64,000 nucleotides of DNA from the NCBI GenBank assembly GCA_964511535.1, contig CAZEFW010000003.1:1-64000 (forward strand), read 5' to 3'. Position numbers and translations under genes: made by a program. The stretch comes from CAZCFB01 sp964511535 (GTDB lineage Bacteria > Myxococcota_A > Polyangia > GCA-2747355 > CAZCFB01). Under the pieces are notes generated by a model. The model ran no database searches. It had not been told where the DNA came from and saw only the letters and a program-made list of their open reading frames with translations. Positions 1-8,491 of the stretch are shown one piece after another (the stretch's first letter is position 1; each line of letters begins with the position of its first letter).

Positions 1-51
<51 letters not shown>

Positions 52-60
52 GCTTGCTAC

Positions 61-1641
61 CTAGCGAGGCAGCAGCGCGCCGAGGTTCTCCATGCCGAGG
101 CGCACGCGGAACCACACGTCGTAGGCGCGGCGCGGGCCGGCGTCGGTGACCAGGCCGATGCTGCGCAGCACGGTGCCGCCGGCGTGCATCACCGCCTCGT
201 CCTGCGCCTGCAGGGTGAGGGCGCGGATGCCGTTGCCGGCCAGGTTCGAGAGCTCGCCCGGCTGGGACACGGCGTCCTGGTTGGCGTCCACCCACACCAG
301 CAGCCTGGCGTAGGCCGGGTCGGCGGCGTCGATGACGCCGTCAGCGTTGCTGTCCATGGCGCGCAGGGACTCGATGCCGTCGTAGCAGGCGCGGCCAGCG
401 CAGTTGCCCTTGTCGCCCAGCAGCTCGTGCACCGAGGTGATGGCGCCGTCGCCGTCACGGTCCATGGCCAGGAAGCCCTCGCGGGCGCCGGCCCAGGTCA
501 CGCGCTGGGAGGTGCCGTCGCCGAGCAGGTCGAAGCTCACGCGAGCGGAGCTCAGGGTCAGGCCGTCGTTGTCCAGATCGATGACCAGGGGCTCGCCGCC
601 GCCGCCGCCGCCGCACGGAGCGCTCTGCCGGCGCTGGAACAGCTCGTTGCGCAGGATCTGCACCTGGGTGGAGATGCCCTTCTTGATGCCGCTCTCGCGC
701 TTGATCTCGGCCTGCTTGTAGGCGTCGCTCAGGGTGGAGATGTCCTCGTTCTTGCAGACGCCGTGCTCCTTCATGTAGGCAGTGACCTTGGCCAGAGCGC
801 TGGCCTTGACCTGCTGGGCGATGGCGTCGGTGTTGACGGTGCAGCTGGTGACCTGGCTGATGGCCCAGGCGCGCAGGCTCAGCACGATCTTGACGCCCTG
901 GGTCACGCCCAGGTTGTAGGCCACCTCGTAGACGTTGGCCTTGGTGTCACACTGGGCCGCAGCCTTGAGCTCGTGGGTGGCGTAGACGGTGGCCAGGGTG
1001 GAGCCGTACTGGGTGGCCGTGTGCTTCCAGGCCTGGATGAACTGCTGGCCGACCTTGGCCAGGTCCTTGTACTTGCCCGCGATGTAGGTCTCCATCTGGC
1101 CCTTGTTGGACTGGATGGCGGCGGCGACCTTGGCGGCCACGGCCTCGGCCATCTTCTCGCAGGAGGTGCCCTTCTGGCCCGGGGCCAGCAGGGGGCACTT
1201 GTAGTACTTCTGCTGCTCACCCTTGGACAGCAGCTGGTCCTGGGTGACCACATCACCGGTCTTGGTGGTGGTGCCGGTGTCCATGCCCGGCAGCGGCCGA
1301 CAGGTCACCTCGCCGGTGCTGTCCTTGGAGCACATGTTGGCGTCAGTGAGCTTCTTGAGCGAGGCGGTGTCGATGCCCTGGCCCTTGAGGTCAGTCTCCA
1401 TCTGGGTCAGCAGCTGCTTGATCCCCTCCGGGCGCGCCAGCTGGATCTCGACCACCGTGGCGGCCAGCACCTTCTTGAGTTCGGCGTCGGGCAGGTCCTG
1501 AAGCGTCAGCTTGCCCTCCGGGGTCTGGGCGTCCCTGGGATCGGATGACCAGCCCTCATCTCCCTCTTCACCGCAGGCCATGAAGCCCATGACGAGCAGT
1601 GAACAAATGAACACCGGAAAGACTTTCTTGAATCTTTTCAT
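61..1641 (-). CDS. Secreted lipoprotein with C-terminal EF-hand-like calcium-binding repeats
   Basis: Predicted 526-residue lipoprotein. The ATG at 1641 gives a basic N-terminus, a hydrophobic core and a lipobox ending at Cys23 (GFMAC). Upstream in-frame codons lie in the promoter region and are not protein-like. Residues about 50-340 are an alpha-helical, Lys/Gln/Ala-rich region of unknown fold. A Gly run near 343-348 is followed by Asp-rich loops (DLDNDG, DRDGDG, DSNADG, DANQDA), the pattern of calcium-binding C-terminal domains in large secreted bacterial proteins. The likely place is the outer membrane or surface. The helical part is not recognised and no partner gene is adjacent. It is divergent from the spermidine-synthase-like gene, across a region with a good promoter. 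Confidence 0.75.
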   Translation of the reverse strand: MKRFKKVFPVFICSLLVMGFMACGEEGDEGWSSDPRDAQTPEGKLTLQDLPDAELKKVLAATVVEIQLARPEGIKQLLTQMETDLKGQGIDTASLKKLTDANMCSKDSTGEVTCRPLPGMDTGTTTKTGDVVTQDQLLSKGEQQKYYKCPLLAPGQKGTSCEKMAEAVAAKVAAAIQSNKGQMETYIAGKYKDLAKVGQQFIQAWKHTATQYGSTLATVYATHELKAAAQCDTKANVYEVAYNLGVTQGVKIVLSLRAWAISQVTSCTVNTDAIAQQVKASALAKVTAYMKEHGVCKNEDISTLSDAYKQAEIKRESGIKKGISTQVQILRNELFQRRQSAPCGGGGGGEPLVIDLDNDGLTLSSARVSFDLLGDGTSQRVTWAGAREGFLAMDRDGDGAITSVHELLGDKGNCAGRACYDGIESLRAMDSNADGVIDAADPAYARLLVWVDANQDAVSQPGELSNLAGNGIRALTLQAQDEAVMHAGGTVLRSIGLVTDAGPRRAYDVWFRVRLGMENLGALLPR

Positions 1642-1700
1642 AGTTTTTTCCCCGACAGTTGCGTGGTTGACATTCGCTCTCAGGATCCAACACCCACAAG

Positions 1701-1730
1701 ATGATAATCCGTTTGTGTGTGATTTAGCAA
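1701..1730 (-). promoter_or_regulatory. Sigma70-type promoter for the Ca-binding lipoprotein
   Basis: On the minus strand, TTGCTA (1725-1730) and TATCAT (1701-1706) are separated by 18 bases in an AT-rich patch. This predicts a 5' leader of about 50 bases before the ATG at 1641. It is a visual match only. Confidence 0.5.
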
Positions 1731-1900
1731 GAGTCGGGCCGAAATGATGCCGTCCGGTAAGTCTTCGCAATGTCTTCATTATGCCAGGACGGCGCGGATC
1801 ATGAGCCGGCTGTGCCCGGCAAATCGGGGACAAAAGACCCCTCCAGAAGGTCCGCCATGGTCTTGCCGGGGACATATGACCCCAGTGGCAGGCCCATTCC

Positions 1901-1962
1901 GGCATTCTGGCATTCTGGCACTCTGGCACTCTGGCACTCTGGCATTTGGCGGCGTAGCCGCC
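1901..1962 (+). repeat. Octamer word repeat plus GC hairpin
   Basis: Five consecutive 8-base words (GGCATTCT twice, GGCACTCT three times) and a sixth, degenerate word run from 1901 to 1947. They lead directly into a perfect 6-bp hairpin, GGCGGC-GTA-GCCGCC, at 1948-1962. The unit ends 12 bases before the likely GTG start of the next gene. A second element with the same plan lies at 32236-32318 in opposite orientation, so this is a dispersed repeat family rather than chance. Confidence 0.8.
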
Positions 1963-1974
1963 TATCCTCCATCC

Positions 1975-4425
1975 GTGCCCCTGATCTGGCTCGCCTTTTT
2001 CCTCTCCGGTATCGCCGGGCTTTCGTACGAGGTCACCTGGTCTCGCTTCCTGGTCGACCTGTTCGGCAGCTCCACGCCGGCCATCGCGGCGACCATCTCC
2101 ATATATTTCCTCGGCCTCGCCCTCGGCTCATGGATCGGGGCGCGGGTGTTCCAGGGCGCTGGCGCGGTTGCCCTGGCCCGCTACGCCCTGCTGGAGCTCG
2201 CCATCGGCATCACGGCGGCCCTCGTGCCGCTCTGTCTCGGTGGGCTCACCTCCCTGATGCTGCGGTTCGAGGGGACCGGCGGCCTGGGGTGGAGCCTGCT
2301 GGTCTCCACCGCGGTGCTCATCGTGCCCACCACCTTGCTCGGCGCCACCTTCCCGGCCATGTCGGCGGTGGTGCGTCGGTTTCAGGCGGGGCGCAGCACC
2401 GGCAGCTCCACCGGCTACTTCTACGGGCTGAATACCCTGGGCGCAGTGGTCGGCTCCCTGGCGGTGGCGTTCATCCTGTTGCCCGCGGTGGGCCGGCTCT
2501 GGTGCAGCTACGCGCTGGTGCTGGTCAACCTCACCATCGCCGCGGCCACGGGGCTGCTTTACTTGCGGCTGCGGCGCCAGACCGACGACTTTCGATACCC
2601 GGAGCCTGGCCACAGCGTCCCCGACCCCGGCCCCCGCGAGCCGAGCATCGGCCTCGGCGCGGCCTCGGTGGTGGCCGCGGCCACCGGCTTTTTGGGCATC
2701 GCGGTGGAGGTGCTCTGGGTCCGCGCGCTCGCCCTCTCCTTCCCCGCCACCACGGAGGTGCTGGCGCTGGTGCTGGCCGCGTACCTGCTCGGCATCGGCC
2801 TCGGCGCTCTGGCAGTGGGACGGCTGCAGCACGGGGCGGCCGCCCCCACCACCCTCGCTGCGCTCTACCTGGCCATCCCCCTCGCCTGCGCGCTGACCTC
2901 CTTTTTGATGCCGCACCTGCTGCCCTGGTCCATCTCCTTCATCCTGGCGGGAGATCTCCCGGGCTGGGACGCCTACCTCGCGTGGGTCGGCGCTGCGGCC
3001 GTTGGGGTGATGCTCCCGGCAACACTGGCCATGGGCGCGGCCCTGCCGGTGCTCATCGGTGCAGCGTCCCCGCGGCAGGCGGGCGCGCCGCGCGTGGCCG
3101 GCGGCCTGTACGCCCTGAACACCCTGGGCGGCGTGCTGGGCAGCCTGGCGGCGACCTTCGTCCTCATGCCCTGGATCGGCGTCTCGGCCTGCCTCGCCAT
3201 CTGCCTGGCCGGTTACCTCTGCGTGGCGCTGTTGGTGGCGGTCCGCAGCGGCGCCCGGCGCTGGATCCAGCTCGGCGCCGCCGCGCTGCTCGCGGCGTCC
3301 CTGGCGGCGGTCCCCGCCGGGCTCTTCCCCGAGGTGAACCCGCTGAAGCATCAGGAGGGCAAGTCGCTGCGCTTCTACCGCGATGCCGCCACCTCCACCG
3401 TCTCCATCTATCAGGACGCCCGGGGCGACCGCTCCCTCTGGTCAAACAACCTGTACGCCCTGTCCGAGACCCGCCCGCGCACCGTGGCCCTGCAGTACCG
3501 CATCGGCGTGCTCTCCACCCACCTGCACCAGGCGCCGCGCCAGGCCCTGCTGGTGGGGTTCGCCACCGGCGCCACCCTGGCCGCCATGAGCCGCGACCGG
3601 CGCGTGGAGCGCCTGGCCTGCGTGGAGCTGCACGAGCTGTACTTCGGGCTGGCCCCGCACTTCGCCGCCGTCAACCGGGGCGTGACCCGGGATCCCAGGG
3701 TGTCGCTGGTGCAGGCGGACGGCCGGCACTTCCTGTCGCGCCCCGGCCCACGCTACGATCTGGTGGTCTCTGATCTGTTCGTGCCGCGGAACCCCGGCGT
3801 GGCCACCCTGTACAGCGCCGAACATTTCGCTGCGGTGCGGCGGCGGCTGGCGCCCCGCGGCGCCCTGGTGGCCTGGCTCCCCCTGTGGCAGCTCTCCCCC
3901 GCCGAGGTGGGCAGCATCGTGCGCACCTTCCAGCAGGTCTTCCCCGTGGGCCAGGCGGTGGTGGACCGCAGCGATGCCACCCGGTCGATCCTGGGGCTGG
4001 TGGGCCGCGAGGGCGGCGCGGCGGCCCTGTCCACCGACGGGCTGGCCCGGGTCCTGGGGCGCGCGCTCCCGGCGGCCATGAGCGCCGCGTTCCCCGGCGT
4101 GGCCACGCCCCCGTTTCCCCCGCCTTCGAGCAAGCCGATCCTCCTGCTGGATCCCCCGCTGCTAAAGCGCTGGGCGGCAGATCATCCGCTCAACACCCTG
4201 GACCACCCGGTGATCGAACACAGCTCGCCGGCGACCATCTTCAACCAACGATTCTCCACCGTGCCGCTGTCCCGGAAGAACCTCGATTTCATCGGGATGC
4301 TGCTGGGAAAAGGCAGTACAATTCGTCCACCGTCCAACAACAACTACAAGCAGCAGGAGGGCAACATTGGACAAGACAGCCCTGGTCGAGGAGCTCACCC
4401 GCAAGGCGCCCCGCTACCGCGTTGA
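1975..4425 (+). CDS. Polytopic membrane protein fused to spermidine-synthase-like domain
   Basis: An 816-residue protein if started at the GTG at 1975, the first start after the repeat that leads straight into hydrophobic sequence. Residues 1 to about 470 hold many membrane spans in two similar halves (each has a LYALNTLGG-like or FYGLNTLGA-like motif). The C-terminal part from about residue 520 is a class I methyltransferase fold of the spermidine synthase type, with a Gly-rich SAM-site motif (LVGFATGATL), an acidic strand end (ACVELHE), a DGR motif and DLVVSDLF. This fused architecture is common in bacteria; aminopropyl transfer is not established for it. The final 39 or so residues are low-complexity and overlap the next gene by 59 bases. 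Substrate unknown. Confidence 0.75.
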   Translation: MPLIWLAFFLSGIAGLSYEVTWSRFLVDLFGSSTPAIAATISIYFLGLALGSWIGARVFQGAGAVALARYALLELAIGITAALVPLCLGGLTSLMLRFEGTGGLGWSLLVSTAVLIVPTTLLGATFPAMSAVVRRFQAGRSTGSSTGYFYGLNTLGAVVGSLAVAFILLPAVGRLWCSYALVLVNLTIAAATGLLYLRLRRQTDDFRYPEPGHSVPDPGPREPSIGLGAASVVAAATGFLGIAVEVLWVRALALSFPATTEVLALVLAAYLLGIGLGALAVGRLQHGAAAPTTLAALYLAIPLACALTSFLMPHLLPWSISFILAGDLPGWDAYLAWVGAAAVGVMLPATLAMGAALPVLIGAASPRQAGAPRVAGGLYALNTLGGVLGSLAATFVLMPWIGVSACLAICLAGYLCVALLVAVRSGARRWIQLGAAALLAASLAAVPAGLFPEVNPLKHQEGKSLRFYRDAATSTVSIYQDARGDRSLWSNNLYALSETRPRTVALQYRIGVLSTHLHQAPRQALLVGFATGATLAAMSRDRRVERLACVELHELYFGLAPHFAAVNRGVTRDPRVSLVQADGRHFLSRPGPRYDLVVSDLFVPRNPGVATLYSAEHFAAVRRRLAPRGALVAWLPLWQLSPAEVGSIVRTFQQVFPVGQAVVDRSDATRSILGLVGREGGAAALSTDGLARVLGRALPAAMSAAFPGVATPPFPPPSSKPILLLDPPLLKRWAADHPLNTLDHPVIEHSSPATIFNQRFSTVPLSRKNLDFIGMLLGKGSTIRPPSNNNYKQQEGNIGQDSPGRGAHPQGAPLPR

Positions 4426-5224
4426 CATCATCGAGATGCTCACCGAGGCCGGCTCGGGACACCCCGGCGGCTCCCTCTCTGCCATCGACCTCATCTCGAC
4501 GCTCTACCATCACAAGCTGCGCGTGCGGCCCGAGGAACCCTCCTGGGCCGAGCGGGATCGCTTCGTGTTGAGCAAGGGCCACGGCGTCCCCGCGCAGTAC
4601 GTGGTGATGGCCGACCTCGGCTACTTCGAGCGGGACAAGCTCTGGACCCTGCGCAAGCTCGGCTCGCCGCTTCAGGGGCACCCGTGCAAACACTGGTTGC
4701 CCGGCGTGGACACCTCCACCGGCTCCCTGGGCCAGGGGCTGAGCATCGCCCAGGGCATGGCCCTGGCCTCTCGCCTGGACGGAGACAAGTACCGCGTCTA
4801 CTGCATGATGGGCGACGGGGAGACCCAGGAGGGGCAGGTGTGGGAGGGCGCCATGAGCGCGCGCAAGTACAAGCTCGACAACCTGTGCGTCATCATGGAC
4901 TACAACAAGGCCCAGATCGACGGCTACACCCGAGACGTGATGGACCTGGAGCCGCTGGCCGACAAGTGGAAGGCCTTCGGCTGGCATGTGATCACCATCG
5001 ACGGCCATGACTACGGCCAGATCATCGACGCCCTGGACGAGGCGGAGCAGGTCAAGGGCCAGCCGACCTACATCATCGCCCACACGGTCAAGGGCAAGGG
5101 GGTCTCCTTCATGGAGAACAAGGTCAACTGGCACGGGGTGGCCCCCACCCGGGAGCAGGGTGACCAGGCCATCGCGGAGCTGAAGCAGAAGCACAGCCTG
5201 ACCGACGAGGAGGTGAGCCGATGA
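4367..5224 (+). CDS. Transketolase, N-terminal (TPP-binding) subunit
   Basis: A 285-residue split transketolase subunit carrying the thiamine-pyrophosphate site, for two-carbon transfer in the pentose phosphate pathway. Visible motifs are SGHPGGSLS near residue 25, LSKGHGVPAQY, and the TPP/Mg motif MMGDGETQEG with its paired DYNKAQIDG about 25 residues later. The start is TTG at 4367, preceded by AGGAGGG at a good distance. It overlaps the previous gene by 59 bases and its own stop overlaps the next start (ATGA), so the two transketolase halves should be translationally coupled. Confidence 0.92.
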   Translation: MDKTALVEELTRKAPRYRVDIIEMLTEAGSGHPGGSLSAIDLISTLYHHKLRVRPEEPSWAERDRFVLSKGHGVPAQYVVMADLGYFERDKLWTLRKLGSPLQGHPCKHWLPGVDTSTGSLGQGLSIAQGMALASRLDGDKYRVYCMMGDGETQEGQVWEGAMSARKYKLDNLCVIMDYNKAQIDGYTRDVMDLEPLADKWKAFGWHVITIDGHDYGQIIDALDEAEQVKGQPTYIIAHTVKGKGVSFMENKVNWHGVAPTREQGDQAIAELKQKHSLTDEEVSR

Positions 5225-6165
5225 GCGCTGACCGTCCCAAGAACGCCACCCGCAACGCCTTCGGCGAGACCCTGCTGCGCTTGGGCGGCGAGAACCAGAA
5301 CATCGTGGTGCTCGACGCCGACCTGAGCGAGTCGACCCGCTCGTTCAAGTTCGGCGAGCACTACCCTGATCGCTTCTACGAGATGGGGATCCAGGAGGCC
5401 AACATGCTCGGCACGGCCGCCGGGCTGGCCGAGTGCGGCAAGATCGCCTTCTGCTGCTCCTTCTCCTGCTTCGTCACCAGCCGCTTCGACCAGATCAAGG
5501 TCTCGGTGGGGTACAACAACGCCAACGTCACCATCGTGGGCACCCACGCCGGCTGCGGCGTCGGCCCGGACGGCTACACCCAGATGGCGCTGGAGGACAT
5601 CGCCTGCCTGCGCACGCTGCCGAACATGAGGGTGATCCAGCCGGCCGACGACGTGGAGACGATCCAGGCGGTCGAGTACCTGGTCAACGACTACGACGGC
5701 CCGGCGTTCCTGCGCCTGACTCGCCAGGGCGTGCCGCGCGTGCACGGCGACGACTACAAGTTCCAGCCAGGCAAGGCGGATATCCTGCGCGACGGCGGCG
5801 ACCTGACCATCGTGGCCACCGGCGCCACCGTGGGCTCGTCCCTGGAGGCAGCCGAGCGCCTGGCCGGCGAGGGCGTGCAGGCGGGGGTGGTCAACATCCA
5901 CACCATCCAGCCGGTGGACACCGAGACTCTGGGCGCGGTGGCCGCCAAGACCGGCAAGGTGATGACCGTGGAGGACCACGGCATCAGCGGCGGCCTCGGC
6001 TCCGTGGTGTGCGAGGCCCTGGCCGAGACCACCCCGGCGAGGGTGCACCGTGTCGGCCTGCGCGAGTACGGCGAGTCGGGCAGCACCGAGGCGCTGTACG
6101 AGAAGCACCACCTCGACGCCGAGGGCGTGTATCAGGAAGCCTGCGGCTTCCTGAACAAGAAATGA
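5221..6165 (+). CDS. Transketolase, C-terminal (pyrimidine-binding) subunit
   Basis: A 314-residue partner of the preceding subunit; together they match the two-gene form of transketolase. It has the pyrimidine-binding domain (EMGIQEANMLGTAAGLAECG, then FVTSRFDQIK), the HAGCGVGPDGYTQMALED region, and a C-terminal transketolase domain with VEDHGISGGLGS. The start overlaps the upstream stop as ATGA. The last codons (N-K-K-stop) already belong to the 14-base word repeat that fills the downstream region, so the present C-terminus may have been reshaped by that repeat. Confidence 0.92.
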   Translation: MSADRPKNATRNAFGETLLRLGGENQNIVVLDADLSESTRSFKFGEHYPDRFYEMGIQEANMLGTAAGLAECGKIAFCCSFSCFVTSRFDQIKVSVGYNNANVTIVGTHAGCGVGPDGYTQMALEDIACLRTLPNMRVIQPADDVETIQAVEYLVNDYDGPAFLRLTRQGVPRVHGDDYKFQPGKADILRDGGDLTIVATGATVGSSLEAAERLAGEGVQAGVVNIHTIQPVDTETLGAVAAKTGKVMTVEDHGISGGLGSVVCEALAETTPARVHRVGLREYGESGSTEALYEKHHLDAEGVYQEACGFLNKK

Positions 6166-6287
6166 GGAACAAAAAATTCTGAATTGAAAATGCGCGTGGC
6201 GACGCTGCCCGGTGGCCACGCGCTGCTGCCCCCACGGCCACACCCCACGTTTTTAATTTTTTGTTTCTAGTTCTTTGTTCGTGGTTC
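6153..6287. repeat. AT-rich heptad-word arms around a 9-bp perfect inverted repeat
   Basis: The left arm is three successive 14-base units (6153-6166, 6167-6180, 6181-6194) of the form GAA-n4-AAAT-n3, the first overlapping the transketolase stop. Then comes a perfect 9-bp inverted repeat, GCGCGTGGC (6192-6200) and GCCACGCGC (6215-6223), with a 14-base loop. The right arm (about 6249-6287), read on the minus strand, again shows 7-base words (GAACCAC, GAACAAA, GAACTAG, AAACAAA). It lies between convergent genes and could serve as a terminator. The AT content contrasts sharply with the 70% GC surroundings. Confidence 0.7.
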
Positions 6288-6294
6288 CCCCCCC

Positions 6295-6765
6295 TCACAG
6301 CCCCTCAATCACCACCCCCGCTCCTACCTCCACCCCGTGCTTCTTGCAGAACCCGCCATTGACCTCCAGCACATAGCGCGCCGGGGCCTCCACCGTCTGC
6401 CGCTTCTCGGTCATCGGCTCGGCGTTCTCCACCAGGCCAACCACCTTCATCTGCTCGTCGATGAAGATCATGTCCAGGGCGATGTAGGTGTTCTTCATCC
6501 AGAAGTACTGCGGCTCCTGGCGGTCGAAGACGAACAGCATGCCGGCGCGGTCTGCCAGCTGCTTGCGGAACATCAACCCCCGGGCGCGATCCTTCTCGTC
6601 GCGCACAACCTCGGCGGTGACGCGCACGGTGCGCCCTCCCGGCTGGAGCACGACGGTGGCCCTGGGCAGGGCGCGATCTTCATCCGCCTTCCCTGGTCCC
6701 CCGTCACGTGGCGGACAGGCGGCGAGCAGCAGCGCTGTGGCGGCGATGGTGAAAAGCCTGGTCAT
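6295..6765 (-). CDS. DUF192 family lipoprotein
   Basis: A 156-residue protein with a short signal and lipobox at Cys17 (LLLAAC), then a DUF192 domain over about residues 40-155. Family hallmarks are the RGLMFRKQLADRAGMLFVF region, YFWMKNTYIALDMIFID and a C-terminal VLEVNGGFCKKHGV. DUF192 proteins are small exported beta-barrel-like proteins of unclear function. It is divergent from the haem-pathway fusion gene and convergent with transketolase. No regulatory site is obvious in the 40-base gap to its neighbour. Confidence 0.88.
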   Translation of the reverse strand: MTRLFTIAATALLLAACPPRDGGPGKADEDRALPRATVVLQPGGRTVRVTAEVVRDEKDRARGLMFRKQLADRAGMLFVFDRQEPQYFWMKNTYIALDMIFIDEQMKVVGLVENAEPMTEKRQTVEAPARYVLEVNGGFCKKHGVEVGAGVVIEGL

Positions 6766-6805
6766 GGGGCCATACTACCGCATAGAAATGGACCAGGAGG
6801 ACGAT

Positions 6806-8326
6806 ATGGCCCAGCACGCCGGCAAGGTCTATCTGGTGGGCGCCGGACCGGGCGCTCCCGACCTGATCACCCTGCGGGGCAAGGCGTGCCTCGAGCGCGC
6901 CCAGGTGGTGGTGTACGACGACCTCAGCCCAGCCGAGCTGCTCTCACACTGTCCGGACGACGTCGAGCGCATCTACGTGGGCAAGCGGGAAGACCGCAAG
7001 ACCCTCGAGCAGGAGGAGATCAGCGACCTGCTGGTACGCAAATCGCGCGACGGCAAGCGGGTGGTGCGGCTCAAGGGTGGTGACCCCTACGTGTTCGGCA
7101 GGGGCGGCGAGGAGGCAGGCGCGCTGGCCGCCCGTGGGATCCCCTTCGAGGTGGTGCCGGGCGTCACTGCCATGGCGGCGGCCCCCGCGTACGCCGGGAT
7201 CCCGCTGACCCACCGGGAGCACGCTGACGGGTTCGAGGTGATCAGCGGGCACCGGCCCGACGAGACGCCGCGCATGACCGCGGTGGTCCCCATGGCCATG
7301 CGCCGGCTGGAGCAGAACGTGGACCGCCTGCGCCAGCGCGGCTACCGCGGAGACCTGCCCGCCGCGGTGGTGCGATGGGGCACCACCTCTCGCCAGCAGA
7401 CCATCACGGCGACCCTCGACACCATCGCCGAGGCGGCCGCCGGCCTCGGCTCCCCCGCCCTGTTGGTGGTGGGGGACGTGGTGAGCGAGCGCCCTGCCCT
7501 CGCCTGGTTCGAGCGCCGGCCGCTGTTCGGGACCCGGGTGCTGGTGACCCGCGCGCGCCACCAGGCTGCCGAGACTTGCCGCTTGCTGGAGGCCAGCGGG
7601 GCCGAAACCATCTCCATGCCCACCATCCATGTGGCGCCGCCGGCGGACGAGGCCCCGCTGCTGCGGGCCGCGCAGGATCCAGGACGATACGACTTCCTGC
7701 TGCTCACCAGCGCCAACGGGGTGGAGGCGCTGCGCGGCGCCATGCAGCGCGCAGGGGTGGACGCCCGGGCCCTGGCGGGAGTCCAGATCTGCGCCATCGG
7801 CCCGGGGACCGCGCGCGCCATGTCTGCCCTCGGGCTGACGCCCGACCAGGTGCCTGATGACCACCGGGCCGAGGGGCTGCTGGAGCTGCTGGACGAGGCC
7901 CGCGTGAGGGGCAAGCGGATCCTGCTGCCCCGGGCCGCCGTGGCCCGGGAGATCCTGCCCGACACCCTGCGGGCCCGCGGAGCAACCGTGGATCTCGTGG
8001 AGGCTTACCGCACCACCCTGCCCCCCGCCCAGGCCAGCGCCAGGGGCGTGCAGGCCCTGGAGGACGGGGACGTGGACGTGCTCACCTTCACCAGCGCTTC
8101 CACCGTGCTCAACTTCGCGGAAATTCTCGGTCATCGCCTGGAAGGGCTGACCCGGGATCTTCTGGTGGCGGCCATCGGGCCCATCACCGCGGACGCCTGC
8201 GCCGAGGTGGGCCTGCCGGTGCATGTGATGCCCGAGAAGTACACCCTCGCGGCTCTGGTGGCGGCGCTGATAGACCACCTCGGCCCCGGCGGGGATCCCC
8301 CGGCCTCGCGCCCGGCTTCCCAGTAG
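6806..8326 (+). CDS. cobA-hemD: Fused uroporphyrinogen-III C-methyltransferase / uroporphyrinogen-III synthase
   Basis: A 506-residue two-domain tetrapyrrole enzyme. Residues 1 to about 245 are the SAM-dependent methyltransferase making precorrin-2 (VYLVGAGPGAPDLITLRG, VVYDDL, RLKGGDPYVFGRGGEE, VVPGVTAM, GIPLTHR). Residues from about 250 to 500 are uroporphyrinogen-III synthase (VLVTRAR, LLTSANGVEAL, ILLPRA, DVLTFTSASTVLNF). The ATG at 6806 is preceded by AGGAGG with 5-base spacing, and an alternative ATG lies at 6788. The stretch after VISGH in the methyltransferase is shorter than in typical CobA. Such fusions are known in Gram-positive and some other bacteria. No other haem or cobalamin gene is adjacent. 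Confidence 0.92.
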   Translation: MAQHAGKVYLVGAGPGAPDLITLRGKACLERAQVVVYDDLSPAELLSHCPDDVERIYVGKREDRKTLEQEEISDLLVRKSRDGKRVVRLKGGDPYVFGRGGEEAGALAARGIPFEVVPGVTAMAAAPAYAGIPLTHREHADGFEVISGHRPDETPRMTAVVPMAMRRLEQNVDRLRQRGYRGDLPAAVVRWGTTSRQQTITATLDTIAEAAAGLGSPALLVVGDVVSERPALAWFERRPLFGTRVLVTRARHQAAETCRLLEASGAETISMPTIHVAPPADEAPLLRAAQDPGRYDFLLLTSANGVEALRGAMQRAGVDARALAGVQICAIGPGTARAMSALGLTPDQVPDDHRAEGLLELLDEARVRGKRILLPRAAVAREILPDTLRARGATVDLVEAYRTTLPPAQASARGVQALEDGDVDVLTFTSASTVLNFAEILGHRLEGLTRDLLVAAIGPITADACAEVGLPVHVMPEKYTLAALVAALIDHLGPGGDPPASRPASQ

Positions 8327-8491
8327 TACCACCAGTACCACTGCCAGCCCCGTTAGGGTGTGGACTGCCAGTCCGGGCTGTGTTAGATGTGCCACGGAAA
8401 GACGTGGTGCCCCTGCGGACGCGCGGCGCATCAACGTAACGAAACATAACTGGAACCCACGGAACCCGGCGCGCATCTGGCGTAAACCATC

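Larger units (their letters stand above)
1642..1974. other. Divergent intergenic region
   Basis: These 333 bases separate two divergent genes. They contain a sigma70-type promoter facing left (1701-1730) and an octamer-repeat/hairpin element (1901-1962) close to the right-hand gene. Open frames cross the region, but their translations are unlike protein, so I treat it as non-coding. Confidence 0.7.

Noticed and set aside
1744..1974. N-terminal extension of the spermidine-synthase-like fusion
   Set aside because: The extension translates the octamer repeat and hairpin and is not protein-like. The membrane domain begins right after GTG 1975.
8327..8491. A tRNA or riboswitch before the fatty-acid-like operon
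   Set aside because: A few short stems (for example around CCACG/CGTGG) exist, but there is no cloverleaf, T-loop or known riboswitch core.
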